NCBI GenBank assembly: GCA_013697055.1
Contig: JACCXK010000101.1
Location: 1-64,000, forward strand
Source: Alphaproteobacteria bacterium
GTDB lineage: Bacteria > Pseudomonadota > Alphaproteobacteria > Micropepsales > Micropepsaceae
Direction of reading: 5' to 3'
Length of the DNA: 64,000 nt
Shown piece after piece: positions 1-9,830 of the stretch; the first letter of the stretch is position 1, and each line of letters starts with the position of its first letter. Under the pieces are notes generated by a model that made no database searches, was not told the origin of the DNA, and saw nothing but the letters and a program-made list of their open reading frames with translations. Position numbers and translations under genes: made by a program.

Positions 1-318
1 GACATGCGCGATGCCCCCAGCCTGGTGATCGTGCCCTATCTGCAGAAGGCCGGCGCCATCATCCGGGCCTTCGACCCCGAAGGTCACAAGGAAGCGGCCA
101 AGCACATGCAGCTGGACTATCGCGCCGACACCTATGACGCGCTGGAAGGCGCCGATGGGGTGGTGATCCTGACCGAATGGAATGAGTTCCGGGCACTGGA
201 CTTTGCCAAGGTCACGGCGGCGCTCAAGACCCCGCTGATGATCGACCTGCGCAACATCTACCGCCCCGCCCAGATGGCCGAGAATGGCTTCCGCTATATC
301 AGCGTGGGGCGGTCCTGA
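1..318 (+). CDS. UDP-glucose/GDP-mannose dehydrogenase, C-terminal part (truncated by window edge)
   Basis: Open frame from base 1; C-terminal domain-like sequence GADGVVILTEWNEFRALDF...MIDLRNIYRP typical of UDP-glucose 6-dehydrogenases. Confidence 0.85.
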   Translation, partial: DMRDAPSLVIVPYLQKAGAIIRAFDPEGHKEAAKHMQLDYRADTYDALEGADGVVILTEWNEFRALDFAKVTAALKTPLMIDLRNIYRPAQMAENGFRYISVGRS

Positions 319-565
319 AGCAACGTCACGGAATTTTGATGGACCATGCGAGCATCACCAAAGTCGCGGAAGCCGCAGCGCGCCAACCGGCCCTAAACCC
401 CTCAAAAGGTCGTCGCTTCGTTCGAGCGGCAGAACAATGCCGCTTAGGTCGGGGCATGGCCGGAAATTGTAAAAAAGGTTGACATTTTTAGGGGTTGGCC
501 TGCCAAAACCCAATTAAAAGGCCTGTGGCCCGGAAATTGCGTGATTAGCCTGAGAATAGTCGGTG

Positions 566-757
566 TCAGGCGGCAATTGGCCACATGGCACCGACAAGGG
601 CAGAAAAAGGCAGCGAGGCGCGATAAAGGGTCTGTTCCACGAACCATATGCACGTCACGGAGGTGCCATTGATTTGATCGGCCTGGACGGATTCGACCGT
701 CATGTCAGGGCCGCCGGATTTGAGGCACACGACGTCCCCGGGCTGAAATTCGTTCAT
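566..757 (-). CDS. DUF2158/YodC-like small protein
   Basis: MNEFQPGDVVCLKSGGPDMTVESV...CIWF resembles the YodC/DUF2158 family (F.xGDVVxLKSGGPxMTV); 63 aa. Confidence 0.7.
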   Translation of the reverse strand: MNEFQPGDVVCLKSGGPDMTVESVQADQINGTSVTCIWFVEQTLYRASLPFSALVGAMWPIAA

Positions 758-896
758 GGACACTCCTGGCAATGCGTGAGAAGCGAAGGTCACATAAATT
801 ACTTGGATATCCGTTAAAGCATTGAAAAAGAAACACCGTTAACCAAGGTTAAGTATGTTATTTACCCCCCTGTCCCATTCCCGTACTATCGTCGCC

Positions 897-1781
897 ATGA
901 GAGATCAGGTGGCTTTTACGGCGTTCAACTTCGTGCGTGGCAAGCAGGTTTTTGCGGCCGCGATCGTCGCAGCCATGGGCCTTTTTGCGTCGCCTGCATG
1001 GGCGACCTGCACTGGCACAACCCTTATCACCTGCGATTCCACTCAGGTCGAAGCCTACAAAGGCAACACTTTCCAGAGCAGCTATTCGAGCAACGGCTTC
1101 ATCAATGGCGTGGGCGATGTCCTCCAGCAGTCGGCGCATCCTTTCGACACCGATAAGCTGGTTGCATCGCTGACCGAGCATCGCGGCACCGTGACCCTGG
1201 AGTTGAAATATTACACCAGCTTCAACGGCAATGATCAGGGCGCGTATTATGCGGACGTCTTCCTGAGCAGCAAAACCAGTACGCCCAACGCGTTTGAGTA
1301 CGGCATTGCCTTGGGCAACCAGTCGGCCAATGGCGGCAAGAGCACCACGGGCTTCTACAATGTGACGTCCAGCACCACGGAAACCTCCAGAGAGATCTGG
1401 TCGGGCAAGACAGGTACCTATGGCGGAAAGTTCAAGGGAACGGACGGCGGCTGGTATGACTCACCGGTCGTGGTGGATGCCGCTGCGACCAAGAATACCA
1501 AGTTCACGGCATATGTGACTGAACCGGCGACAAACGTCGACCCGGGCTATGGCTATCTCGTCGATGTGAAGCTTGTGGGCAGCTATACCGATTTCAACGC
1601 GCTGTTCAGCGGCGGGCTTTCGATATTCTGGGGTACCGCCGATTGCAGCAATGACGCGATCCAGGCGCTGCTCGACTTCACGCCGGTACATGTTCCGGAG
1701 CCCGTCACCCTGTCGCTGTTCAGCGCCGGCGTGGTTGGCGCGGCCGTGGTTCGCCGCCGCCGTAAGTCAAAAGCCGCCTGA
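897..1781 (+). CDS. PEP-CTERM sorting domain-containing secreted protein
   Basis: N-terminal signal peptide (FAAAIVAAMGLFASPAWA) and C-terminal VPEPVTLSLFSAGVVGAAVVRRRRKSKAA (PEP motif, TM, basic tail); start set at internal ATG 897. Confidence 0.88.
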   Translation: MRDQVAFTAFNFVRGKQVFAAAIVAAMGLFASPAWATCTGTTLITCDSTQVEAYKGNTFQSSYSSNGFINGVGDVLQQSAHPFDTDKLVASLTEHRGTVTLELKYYTSFNGNDQGAYYADVFLSSKTSTPNAFEYGIALGNQSANGGKSTTGFYNVTSSTTETSREIWSGKTGTYGGKFKGTDGGWYDSPVVVDAAATKNTKFTAYVTEPATNVDPGYGYLVDVKLVGSYTDFNALFSGGLSIFWGTADCSNDAIQALLDFTPVHVPEPVTLSLFSAGVVGAAVVRRRRKSKAA

Positions 1782-1800
1782 ATTCGGCCTCTGCCGGCTT

Positions 1801-2784
1801 CTAAGCTTTGATCTTGTTTTCCCACGCCAGCGCCGTGCTGACGATGGTGTCGAGATCTGCATATTTCGGCGTCCAACCCAGAATATTTGTAAGCCTGCTG
1901 GTATCAGCGACCACGCTCGGCAGGTCGCCGGGACGGCGGTCCGCGATTTCAACCGGCAAGGTACGGCCCGATACGCGCTCGACCGTACTGGCGACTTCCC
2001 GAACCGAAAATCCGCGTCCATAGCCGCAATTGAGCAGGATGGATTCGCCGGTCTTGCGCAAATGCACCAGCACTTTTTCGTGTATGTCCACAAGATCGGA
2101 GACGTGGATGTAATCCCGCACGCCGGTGCCGTCCGGGGTTTCATAATCGTCGCCATATATCGTCAGGTTGTCGGCCTTGCCGGTGGCGACCTGGCAGGCG
2201 CGCTTGATCAGGTGGGTTGCGCGCGGCGTGGATTGCCCGGTACGGCCCGCGGGATCGGCGCCTGCGACATTGAAATAGCGCAGAATGCCGAACCGGATGC
2301 CGTGCGCATCAGCAGCGTCGCGCAGGATCCATTCCGTCATCAGCTTGGAGCGGCCATAGGGACTGACGGGAACGGTCGCATCATCTTCCCGGGCCGGAAT
2401 GCGTTCCGGAATGCCATACACCGCGGCGGTGGAGGAAAAGAGAAAATTGGGCACCTGATTGCGGACGCAGACCTCGATCAGGGTGCGCGCCGACGCGGTG
2501 TTGTTGGCGTAGTAGTCCAGCGGGAGCGCGACGGATTCGGGCACGACAACCGAGCCGGCAAAGTGAATCACGGCATCGATTTTGTTTTCTTGAACGAGGC
2601 CCGCGACAAGCTGTGCGTCTGCGATATCGCCTTCAACCAGGCGCGCACTTTGCGGGACATTTTGCCTGACGCCGGTGCTGAGATTGTCCAGCACAATGAC
2701 GGTTTCGCCCAGGTCCACCAAACGGTGCGCCATGTGGCTTCCGATATAGCCCGCTCCACCGGTGACAAGAATGCTCATTGCCAA
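1801..2784 (-). CDS. galE: UDP-glucose 4-epimerase
   Basis: ILVTGGAGYIGSHMAHRL Rossmann motif, YGRSKLMTE catalytic YxxxK, GRGFSVREV, extended SDR architecture. Confidence 0.93.
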   Translation of the reverse strand: MAMSILVTGGAGYIGSHMAHRLVDLGETVIVLDNLSTGVRQNVPQSARLVEGDIADAQLVAGLVQENKIDAVIHFAGSVVVPESVALPLDYYANNTASARTLIEVCVRNQVPNFLFSSTAAVYGIPERIPAREDDATVPVSPYGRSKLMTEWILRDAADAHGIRFGILRYFNVAGADPAGRTGQSTPRATHLIKRACQVATGKADNLTIYGDDYETPDGTGVRDYIHVSDLVDIHEKVLVHLRKTGESILLNCGYGRGFSVREVASTVERVSGRTLPVEIADRRPGDLPSVVADTSRLTNILGWTPKYADLDTIVSTALAWENKIKA

Positions 2785-2891
2785 AGCGCCTTTTTGTGAA
2801 AGGGGATACTAAGGACCCCAGTTTCCTTAAGCTGCTGACCATTTAATGACAATTTTCTTTTCATGGAGTTAAGGCTCGTGCTACTGCCGAC

Positions 2892-3443
2892 GTGCGCTGC
2901 CTCTTTTCAGCAGGAAGGTCCGCCTTGGGAGTGTCCCGGCTTTATTGGGTAAACAAGTTTGCCGAAGGCAACCTTGCCATCATGGCAGCGCCGCGTCCCG
3001 AAGCACGCCTGGATGAGGTACTTCTGGGCTGGAAGGACGAGGGCGTTGATATCGTCGTGTCCATGATCGAACACCGTGAAATGCCCGGCCTGGTCGAGGC
3101 TGAACGCGCCCTTTGCGAAGAATTCCATCTCGAATTCATATGGTTCCCCATTCGGGACAAGACCGCCCCGGCCTCACCGGAGGCGATCTCCGCACTGGCC
3201 AAACGGCTGGCGACGGCAATTTCAACAGGAAAGTCCGTGGCGGTCCACTGTCGCGCCGGCATAGGCCGGTCGGCGCTGCTTGCGGCGACCGTCCTGGTTC
3301 ACTTGAAAGTGGACGGTGCGGCCGCGCTCGACATGATAGCGGAGGCGCGGGGGACCGAAGTCCCCGAAACCGAAGCGCAACGCCAATGGGTCCTGAACTT
3401 TGGCAAAACTTTACCCCCGTACGATCCGTGCCGCTCCGCCTGA
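2892..3443 (+). CDS. Protein-tyrosine/dual-specificity phosphatase family protein
   Basis: VHCRAGIGRS = HCx5R active-site loop; upstream acid region FPIRDKTAP. Confidence 0.82.
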   Translation: MRCLFSAGRSALGVSRLYWVNKFAEGNLAIMAAPRPEARLDEVLLGWKDEGVDIVVSMIEHREMPGLVEAERALCEEFHLEFIWFPIRDKTAPASPEAISALAKRLATAISTGKSVAVHCRAGIGRSALLAATVLVHLKVDGAAALDMIAEARGTEVPETEAQRQWVLNFGKTLPPYDPCRSA

Positions 3444-3454
3444 CACTGTCCAGG

Positions 3455-4030
3455 CTATCCCTGCCGCAACGTTGAAGGCGGGCTCGTATTCTCCGTAACC
3501 GAAGCTGGCGCCAACACGGCCAGCAGATTCCGGGCGGCGGTATTCACCTGTATCAAAACGTTTGCGATCTCGGATGCGGACGCGCTCTTCTTGAGAAGCA
3601 GGCCGAGCGCCTCGATATGCTGTACCAGCAACACCAGAAAATCGTTAGCGGATGTGGGTGCATCCTGCGGCAGTTTGGCCGCCTCCAGCTGCAGGCGCAA
3701 AATTCGATCACAGGACAGATGGCTGGCCACGACCGGCTCTGCTGCGGCTTTTGCGTTTGAGGTCAGGGCAGACAAGGCAGACCTGACCAGGCTGCGAAGC
3801 TGTTCCAGGTCTCGCACAAGATCGACGGGCTGGCTGTTGGGGCTCCGCTGCTCAGGGCCGGAAGCGGCCCTCAAGTCGGAATGAAGCGCTTCTTTCATCC
3901 TGGCGCCGGCGCGGATGCGCGCCGCTGCCACGCTGCCGGCCGCGAATATGCACGCGGCGATGAAGGCCAGCAGCCCGCCCAAAAGCGGCTGCCATTCCTT
4001 GAGGGATAGAATCAAATCATTCGTCTGCAT
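3455..4030 (-). CDS. Hypothetical protein with N-terminal TM segment
   Basis: 191 aa ORF; LLGGLLAFIAACIFAAGSVAAARI hydrophobic segment; no family recognised. Confidence 0.55.
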   Translation of the reverse strand: MQTNDLILSLKEWQPLLGGLLAFIAACIFAAGSVAAARIRAGARMKEALHSDLRAASGPEQRSPNSQPVDLVRDLEQLRSLVRSALSALTSNAKAAAEPVVASHLSCDRILRLQLEAAKLPQDAPTSANDFLVLLVQHIEALGLLLKKSASASEIANVLIQVNTAARNLLAVLAPASVTENTSPPSTLRQG

Positions 4031-4252
4031 GGCGCCCTGTCGGTGCTCCAGACTATTCGGGATTGCTATAGAATCAATGACGCGATTCGGGATGCTGCCG
4101 GCATCCGCCGTTTCGATTTCGCGCTCGCCAGGCTGATTCGATAGCGGGACTAGCGCAATCGGCGATAAATCCCAAAAATTAATCAGCGATCAATAAACAT
4201 TCACTAATATAGGAACGGACCCGCGAATCACCACCAGATATGGGGGGCGCCT

Positions 4253-4483
4253 ATGTTGATAGCGATAGTGTTGGGCGGTTGGATGTTGGTTTCCATCGTC
4301 GTCACGCCCCTGATCGCCTATTTTTTGTTTGTCATGGGCAAGCAAGGGCGAATGCCTAAGCGTTCAGCCGCAGATAGCCGCTTCAGAACACCGGGTTGGA
4401 ATTACTTGAAGTCGCGCCGGCAGGAACCACCGCGCCGCGCGGCGTTCACCAAGCTGCACCGGCATGGTCCTCGAGCCGGCTGA
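4253..4483 (+). CDS. Small hypothetical membrane protein
   Basis: MLIAIVLGGWMLVSIVVTPLIAYFLFVMGK N-terminal TM; 76 aa. Confidence 0.4.
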   Translation: MLIAIVLGGWMLVSIVVTPLIAYFLFVMGKQGRMPKRSAADSRFRTPGWNYLKSRRQEPPRRAAFTKLHRHGPRAG

Positions 4484-4554
4484 CCGCCCCGCCCGCAAAG
4501 ACCTCTATTGTTTCCGATAAAGTTATTTTTGTGTGGCATCGCACATTCGGAAAA

Positions 4555-4582
4555 ATTATAACACTAATATTGGTGTTATAAT
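4555..4582. repeat. Perfect 10-bp inverted repeat, ATTATAACAC-N8-GTGTTATAAT
   Basis: Read directly: attataacac taatattg gtgttataat; no T-tract afterwards. Confidence 0.85.
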
Positions 4583-4970
4583 ACACAGCGTTTCCTACAG
4601 ATTCCCCCTTGGGTCATAGGGATGCTGCAAAGGCTCCAAACCCTGGGCAAGATCAGAATCCCCGCCCAGAAGGCCCTAAAAGCCGCTAAGGCGATGTCCC
4701 GATCGGTAATCCGCCGCCATAACGAAATTCCCAAAGCGGCTGAGAGAGTATTTCTCGGGACCTTTTTTGATCATCCACGCTTTAATGAACGGTCCAAAAT
4801 GGAACAATCACCGTATCGCGTCTGCAGCAATAATCCTGCACAATATGCTAGCGAGCCAGTCCGACGGGCATGCCCAGCACAAGATCCTCGATTTCGTCGG
4901 AAGGGGCCCTCAGTGCGGCGTAGCGGCACGGAATTTGCCATTAGGGGCTGGCGAACATGGGGAATGGATT

Positions 4971-6545
4971 ATGAGTGTCGACGGTATGTCCCAAAGCGGA
5001 ACGAAGCCTAGCGTGTCCGGCCTAGGTAAGCGCCTTCCCGACATCGACGCCTATGTGCGCCGTAGCCCGTCGGATGACAGCCCGTCAGCCCGACTGACGC
5101 GCCGCCGCCAGCAGACAATGGAGAAGCGCGCCAGCCAACAGCGGCGCTATCCGCGGTACGTGCCGTCGGCCAATCTCGCCCAGGCCCTGTTCGATCTGGT
5201 CATTATCGGCGGAACGCAGCTGGCGGTCATGAGCCTTATCTATCGGCGCCTGGATATCGGCGGCCCGGTCGAAGCTTTGGCGGTCATCGCTATTTCGATT
5301 TTCATCTCGCTGATGTTCCTGTACGCGACCGGCTGTTATCGCCGCGATGCGCTACTCAGCCGTGCGGCGGCGCTGTCGCGCGTTCCGACCGCGCTGACCA
5401 TCGCGGGTGTCACACTCTTTTTGATTCTGCATTACGGCTTTCCCTTCTTGTTTCCCACGGCAAAGGTGTTTCTCAGCATCAGCCGCTGCGTGACGATCAT
5501 CCTGATCGGCACCAGCATCGCCATGGGAACGGCCATCCTCAGCCGTGCCGTCGTCCGCCTGCTGCTCGACAACGACCTGTTCCGCCGCCGCATCCTGGTC
5601 GTCGGGACCGGCGAGCGCGCCCGCCATATCGAGGAATTGAGCCGCGTCCATGGCAACATGCAGGAAATGCATTTCGTCAACGAAGAACTGCTGATCCAGG
5701 CCGGCGCACCGAAGGGCAGCGACCATGTCTCGGCCATTCCGTCCATTGGAGAGTTGGCGGATCGCCTCAGCGCCGATGAAATCGTGGTTGCGGTCGATGG
5801 CCGTGACCGCGTGGCGCTTGACAGCCTGTTGTCCTGCAAGGCGCGGGGCATTCCGGTTACCGAATTCAACTCCTTCGTAGAACGCCAGACCGGCCGCATC
5901 GAAATGGCCTGGCTGGAAGTGAACTGGCTGATCCATACGCCGGGATTTCAGTTCCGCCTGATCGACGACATCATCAAGCGCTTCATGGACATCACGCTCA
6001 GCCTGACCGCGATCATCATCAGCCTGCCTGTTCTCATGGTGGCCATGATCGCCATCCGGCTGGATTCGCCCGGCCCGATCTTCTATCGCCAGCAGCGGGT
6101 GACCCGCGGCGGGCGCGTGTTCTGGCTTTACAAGCTGCGCAGCATGCGCACGGATGCCGAACAGCATGGTGCCAAATGGGCCGCCAAGAACGACTCACGC
6201 ATAACCAGGGTCGGCATGTTCCTGCGCCAGACCCGGTTGGACGAGATTCCGCAGCTCCTGAACATCCTCAAGGGTGACATGGCCATCGTCGGCCCCCGTC
6301 CCGAGCGCCCGGTATTTGTCGAGGAATTGTCGAAGCAGCTGCGTCTCTACGACCTGCGGCACACCGTGCGGGCCGGCCTGACGGGCTGGGCTCAGATCAA
6401 CTACCACTATGGCGCGTCGTTCGAAGATTCCAAGCGCAAGCTCGAATACGACCTGTTCTACATCAAGAACTTCAGCCTTTTGCGCGATCTCGGAATCATG
6501 CTGCAGACCCTGCGTGTGGTGTTGTGGCCTGAAGGCGTGCATTAA
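4971..6545 (+). CDS. XrtA-system EpsB-type undecaprenyl-phosphate sugar phosphotransferase (initiating transferase)
   Basis: C-terminal bacterial sugar transferase domain: KRFMDITLSL, SPGPIFYRQQRVTRGGRVFWLYKLRSMR, RLDEIPQLLNILKGDMAIVGPRPERP; N-terminal TM helices; likely start ATG 4971. Confidence 0.88.
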   Translation: MSVDGMSQSGTKPSVSGLGKRLPDIDAYVRRSPSDDSPSARLTRRRQQTMEKRASQQRRYPRYVPSANLAQALFDLVIIGGTQLAVMSLIYRRLDIGGPVEALAVIAISIFISLMFLYATGCYRRDALLSRAAALSRVPTALTIAGVTLFLILHYGFPFLFPTAKVFLSISRCVTIILIGTSIAMGTAILSRAVVRLLLDNDLFRRRILVVGTGERARHIEELSRVHGNMQEMHFVNEELLIQAGAPKGSDHVSAIPSIGELADRLSADEIVVAVDGRDRVALDSLLSCKARGIPVTEFNSFVERQTGRIEMAWLEVNWLIHTPGFQFRLIDDIIKRFMDITLSLTAIIISLPVLMVAMIAIRLDSPGPIFYRQQRVTRGGRVFWLYKLRSMRTDAEQHGAKWAAKNDSRITRVGMFLRQTRLDEIPQLLNILKGDMAIVGPRPERPVFVEELSKQLRLYDLRHTVRAGLTGWAQINYHYGASFEDSKRKLEYDLFYIKNFSLLRDLGIMLQTLRVVLWPEGVH

Positions 6546-6658
6546 GGCTGAATGCACGCTCACCGCCTCCGGCGGCGTGCGGAAACCGAGTTTGTGAGTT
6601 TTCTGAACCCTCCAGCAATGCATGCTGGGCCCGCGTGCGGATGCACAAGCTACCTGAA

Positions 6659-7852
6659 TTATAGGTTCACGGTCCGTGACTTCAGCGCTTCAAAAATCCG
6701 GACCTGGCCATTCGTGGTCGATTGCCAGTCGAACTGCTCAGCATAACGCCGTGTCTCGGCCCTGTCCGGAAAGGCGCTTCGTAACTGTGCTGTCGCCGCT
6801 ACAATCGATGCCGCATCTCGGTTTTTGAGCAGCAGGCCTGCTTCCGGTGTGGCAACGACTTCCGGCGTGCCCCAGACGGCCGATGCCAGGACCGGCGTTC
6901 CGCAAGCCATGGCTTCGAGTAGCACATTCGCCCAGCCCTCGCGCGAGGAGGCCAGGATCAGGGCATCGGCGCAATTGTAGATTTCGCGCAGTGTTTTCTG
7001 GTCCAGCATACCCAGAAAGCGTACGCGGTCCTTGACGCCGAGACGCTCCGCGAGCTTTTCGAGAGCGGCGCGTTCCGGTCCCGCGCCCACGATCAACAGA
7101 GTGGCGTCCGGTATCTGCGGCAGGGCGGCGATGGCTAGGTCGTGGCCCTTTCGTTCGATCAACAGCCCGACCGAAGCCAGGACAAAGCCATTCAAGTCCC
7201 ACTTCTTGCGCAAGCTGGCGCGGTCCAGCATCTGGAAAATCTCCAGATCGACGCCGTTGCGCAGCGTCGTGATTTTGGACGAAGGAGCACCCAGCTCAAC
7301 CAACCGATCCTTGAGTGCCTGGCACACCGTGATCAGGGCGCCGGCATCCCGCGCCGCCTCCAGGATCAGGCGCCGTGGCCTGGCATATTCGGGAATCAGG
7401 TTGATGTCCGTGCCCCGGGCGGTGATCGTCACCGGAATGTTGAATTCCTTGCCCAGCCAGACCGCCGCAACGCCGTCCGGGTAGAAATAATGCGCGTCGA
7501 TGACGTCGTATTTTTCGCCCGCCGCGATCAGCTGCGCCAGCCGTTTTTTCATGGCGGCATACAGCGTATAGGGCGTCAGGTTCATGCCGATCTTGGGGAC
7601 CACCAGGTAGCGGGGATGGTCCGCCGTGATGCCGTTACGCTGTTCCTGGGCGGGGATCTGGCGCAGCCTGGCCCATTCCTCTTTCGGCACGCCTGGCGGG
7701 ACCCACCCCACGGGCGCCAACACGCGGGCCCGGACCCGCCCGTCCGCCAGCAACCGGCGCAGGCGGGTCTCCACAAAAATCCCGTGCGCGGTCTGCACAG
7801 AATTGGGAAATAGGGTGGTGGTGGTGAGGATGTTTATGGGCGCGTCTGCCAT
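6659..7852 (-). CDS. GT4-family glycosyltransferase, exosortase A-system type
   Basis: GLLIERKGHDLAIAAL, LILASSREGWANVLLEAMACGTPVLAS donor-binding motif. Confidence 0.85.
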   Translation of the reverse strand: MADAPINILTTTTLFPNSVQTAHGIFVETRLRRLLADGRVRARVLAPVGWVPPGVPKEEWARLRQIPAQEQRNGITADHPRYLVVPKIGMNLTPYTLYAAMKKRLAQLIAAGEKYDVIDAHYFYPDGVAAVWLGKEFNIPVTITARGTDINLIPEYARPRRLILEAARDAGALITVCQALKDRLVELGAPSSKITTLRNGVDLEIFQMLDRASLRKKWDLNGFVLASVGLLIERKGHDLAIAALPQIPDATLLIVGAGPERAALEKLAERLGVKDRVRFLGMLDQKTLREIYNCADALILASSREGWANVLLEAMACGTPVLASAVWGTPEVVATPEAGLLLKNRDAASIVAATAQLRSAFPDRAETRRYAEQFDWQSTTNGQVRIFEALKSRTVNL

Positions 7853-7892
7853 CTCAGGATTCCGGCACTGTGTCGATCATCAGGCCGATCAT

Positions 7893-9830
7893 CTAGTTCG
7901 ACAGCGTTCGAGCGGCGTGTTGGGTGAATGCCCTCTGCGCGGACGCGGCATGTTCCCGCTCCATAAAGCTTTCAAACATCCAGATCAGCCATAGGGCGCG
8001 GCTGTTGTCGGCGCGACCCGCCTGGTGCTCGCCAATCAGCCGGCGAACCGTAGCGATGTTCAGATATTCCGCCGCGGAAAACTCGTCCTTCAGCTTCTGC
8101 TCCAGGAAGGTGCCCAACGCCCCCCGGAACCATTTCGCCAGCGGCACCGAAAAACCCTGCTTGGGCCGATGAAGCGTGTTGCGCGGAACGAGCTTTTCGA
8201 ACGCGCGCTTGAGCAGGATCTTGCCTTCGCTGCCCCGGCGGTTTAGCGCGGACGGCAGCCCCAGCGCCCAGTCGACGAAAGTGTGATCGAGCATCGGCAC
8301 CCGGACCTCCAGGCTGTTGGCCATCGCGGTGCGGTCCACCTTGGTCAGGATGTCGCTGGGAAGCCAGGTCTTGAGGTCGACATATTGCGCCCGGGTGATG
8401 GGATCGTCGGTCGGCGCGGCGCCGGCAAAGGCATTGAGAACCTCAACGGCATGATATCCTTGCAAAGACCGTTTCAGCCCGTCGGAAAAAAGTGCGTTCC
8501 GGGCATCGTCCGCCAGGACCGACACGTTCAGGAAATACCCCATGCGGGAATCGACACTGAGCTCATGGAACGTGTGGCGGGCGCGCAGAAAGCGCGGCGC
8601 ATTGTCAAACTGGGGATAGAAGTTTGCCAATGTCCCGAACAGGGGCCCGCGAATGGCGGCCGGCAGCAATCGTCTGAGATTTTCTTCGCGGGCGTGAAAG
8701 CCGTAGCGCCGGTATCCCGAAAACAGCTCGTCCCCGCCATCACCGGACAGCGCCACCGTGACCGACTTGCGGGCCAGCTGCATCAGGCGAAAGGTGGGCA
8801 TGGCTGAACTGTCGCCAAACGGTTCGTCGAAGATCGCCGGCAGGCGCTCGACCAGGTCGGTTTCGTCGCCTTGCATGCGGTCGATGATGTGGTGCGCGGC
8901 GCAGTGCTTGGCGACCAGGCTGGCATATTCGGTTTCGTCGAATTCGCGGGAATGAAACCCAATGGTGAAAGCGGTCACCGTATCGGGCGCGGTCCTGGCC
9001 ATCAGCGCGGTCACGCCGCTGGAATCGACGCCGCCCGACAGAAACGTTCCCACCGGGACGTCAGCGACCAGTTGGGCTTTCACGATCCGTTCGAGCCGTT
9101 CCAGCAGGGCGTCGTCCAGCCGGGACATCTCGTGATTGTCGATGGCAGCAGGGGCGGGATCCCAATACCGTTGCACGCTGGGCTGTCGTCCGCGCCGGAT
9201 GAGCATCGTAGTCCCGGCCGGCATTTGTTTCACGTTCGCATAGATGGTGCGGGGTTCGGCGATATAGCCGAGGGCGAAGAACTCTTCCACGGCGCAGGGA
9301 TCGATGGTCCTGTCGAGAAGAGGGGAGGGCAGAAGCCCTTTGATTTCCGATGCGAAAACCAAACTCTGGTCCGGAAGGATCGCATAATAGAGCGGCTTCT
9401 CGCCCAGCCGGTCACGCGCCAGGAAAAGCGTTTCGTCACGCCGGTCCCACAGCGCAAAGGCAAACATGCCCGTCAAATGGTTGACGCAGTCCGGGCCCCA
9501 TTCGGCCCAGGCTTCGAGGATGACCTCGGTATCGGAACGGGTTTTGAAGGAATGCCCGCAGCTTTCGAGTTCGGCCCGGAGCTCACGGAAATTGTAGATC
9601 TCGCCGTTGAAGATCAGGCAGGCGTCGCCATTACCGCTGTGCATCGGCTGATCGCCCGTGACCAGATCGATGACGGCCAGCCGGCGATGGCCCAAACCGA
9701 CACCGGGTTCAAAATGAAAGCCGTCCCCGTCCGGCCCGCGATGGCGGATGGCGTCGTTCATGGCGCGCACCAGGGCGCGGTCAGGCAGGCGAGGCGCCTT
9801 CAGGTCAAACCAGCCGGAAATCCCGCACAC
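7893..9830 (-). CDS. Asparagine synthase-like amidotransferase, XrtA/PEP-CTERM associated
   Basis: GTG start followed by Cys2 (MCGISGW), class II glutamine amidotransferase domain, SGGVDSS PP-loop; stop/start overlap with exosortase gene. Confidence 0.9.
   Translation of the reverse strand: MCGISGWFDLKAPRLPDRALVRAMNDAIRHRGPDGDGFHFEPGVGLGHRRLAVIDLVTGDQPMHSGNGDACLIFNGEIYNFRELRAELESCGHSFKTRSDTEVILEAWAEWGPDCVNHLTGMFAFALWDRRDETLFLARDRLGEKPLYYAILPDQSLVFASEIKGLLPSPLLDRTIDPCAVEEFFALGYIAEPRTIYANVKQMPAGTTMLIRRGRQPSVQRYWDPAPAAIDNHEMSRLDDALLERLERIVKAQLVADVPVGTFLSGGVDSSGVTALMARTAPDTVTAFTIGFHSREFDETEYASLVAKHCAAHHIIDRMQGDETDLVERLPAIFDEPFGDSSAMPTFRLMQLARKSVTVALSGDGGDELFSGYRRYGFHAREENLRRLLPAAIRGPLFGTLANFYPQFDNAPRFLRARHTFHELSVDSRMGYFLNVSVLADDARNALFSDGLKRSLQGYHAVEVLNAFAGAAPTDDPITRAQYVDLKTWLPSDILTKVDRTAMANSLEVRVPMLDHTFVDWALGLPSALNRRGSEGKILLKRAFEKLVPRNTLHRPKQGFSVPLAKWFRGALGTFLEQKLKDEFSAAEYLNIATVRRLIGEHQAGRADNSRALWLIWMFESFMEREHAASAQRAFTQHAARTLSN

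Noticed and set aside
586-601. TGGCACCGACAAGGGC upstream of the first PEP-CTERM gene
   Set aside because: Good -24 element but no TTGC at correct spacing, and it lies inside the minus-strand DUF2158 gene about 300 bp from the start.
1573-2799. 408-aa plus-strand ORF
   Set aside because: Mostly antisense to galE and overlaps the PEP-CTERM gene in another frame.
4534-4550. TGGCATCGCACATTCG upstream of the EpsB gene as a sigma-54 site
   Set aside because: -24 half resembles the 41111 site but the invariant -12 GC is absent (TC at that position).
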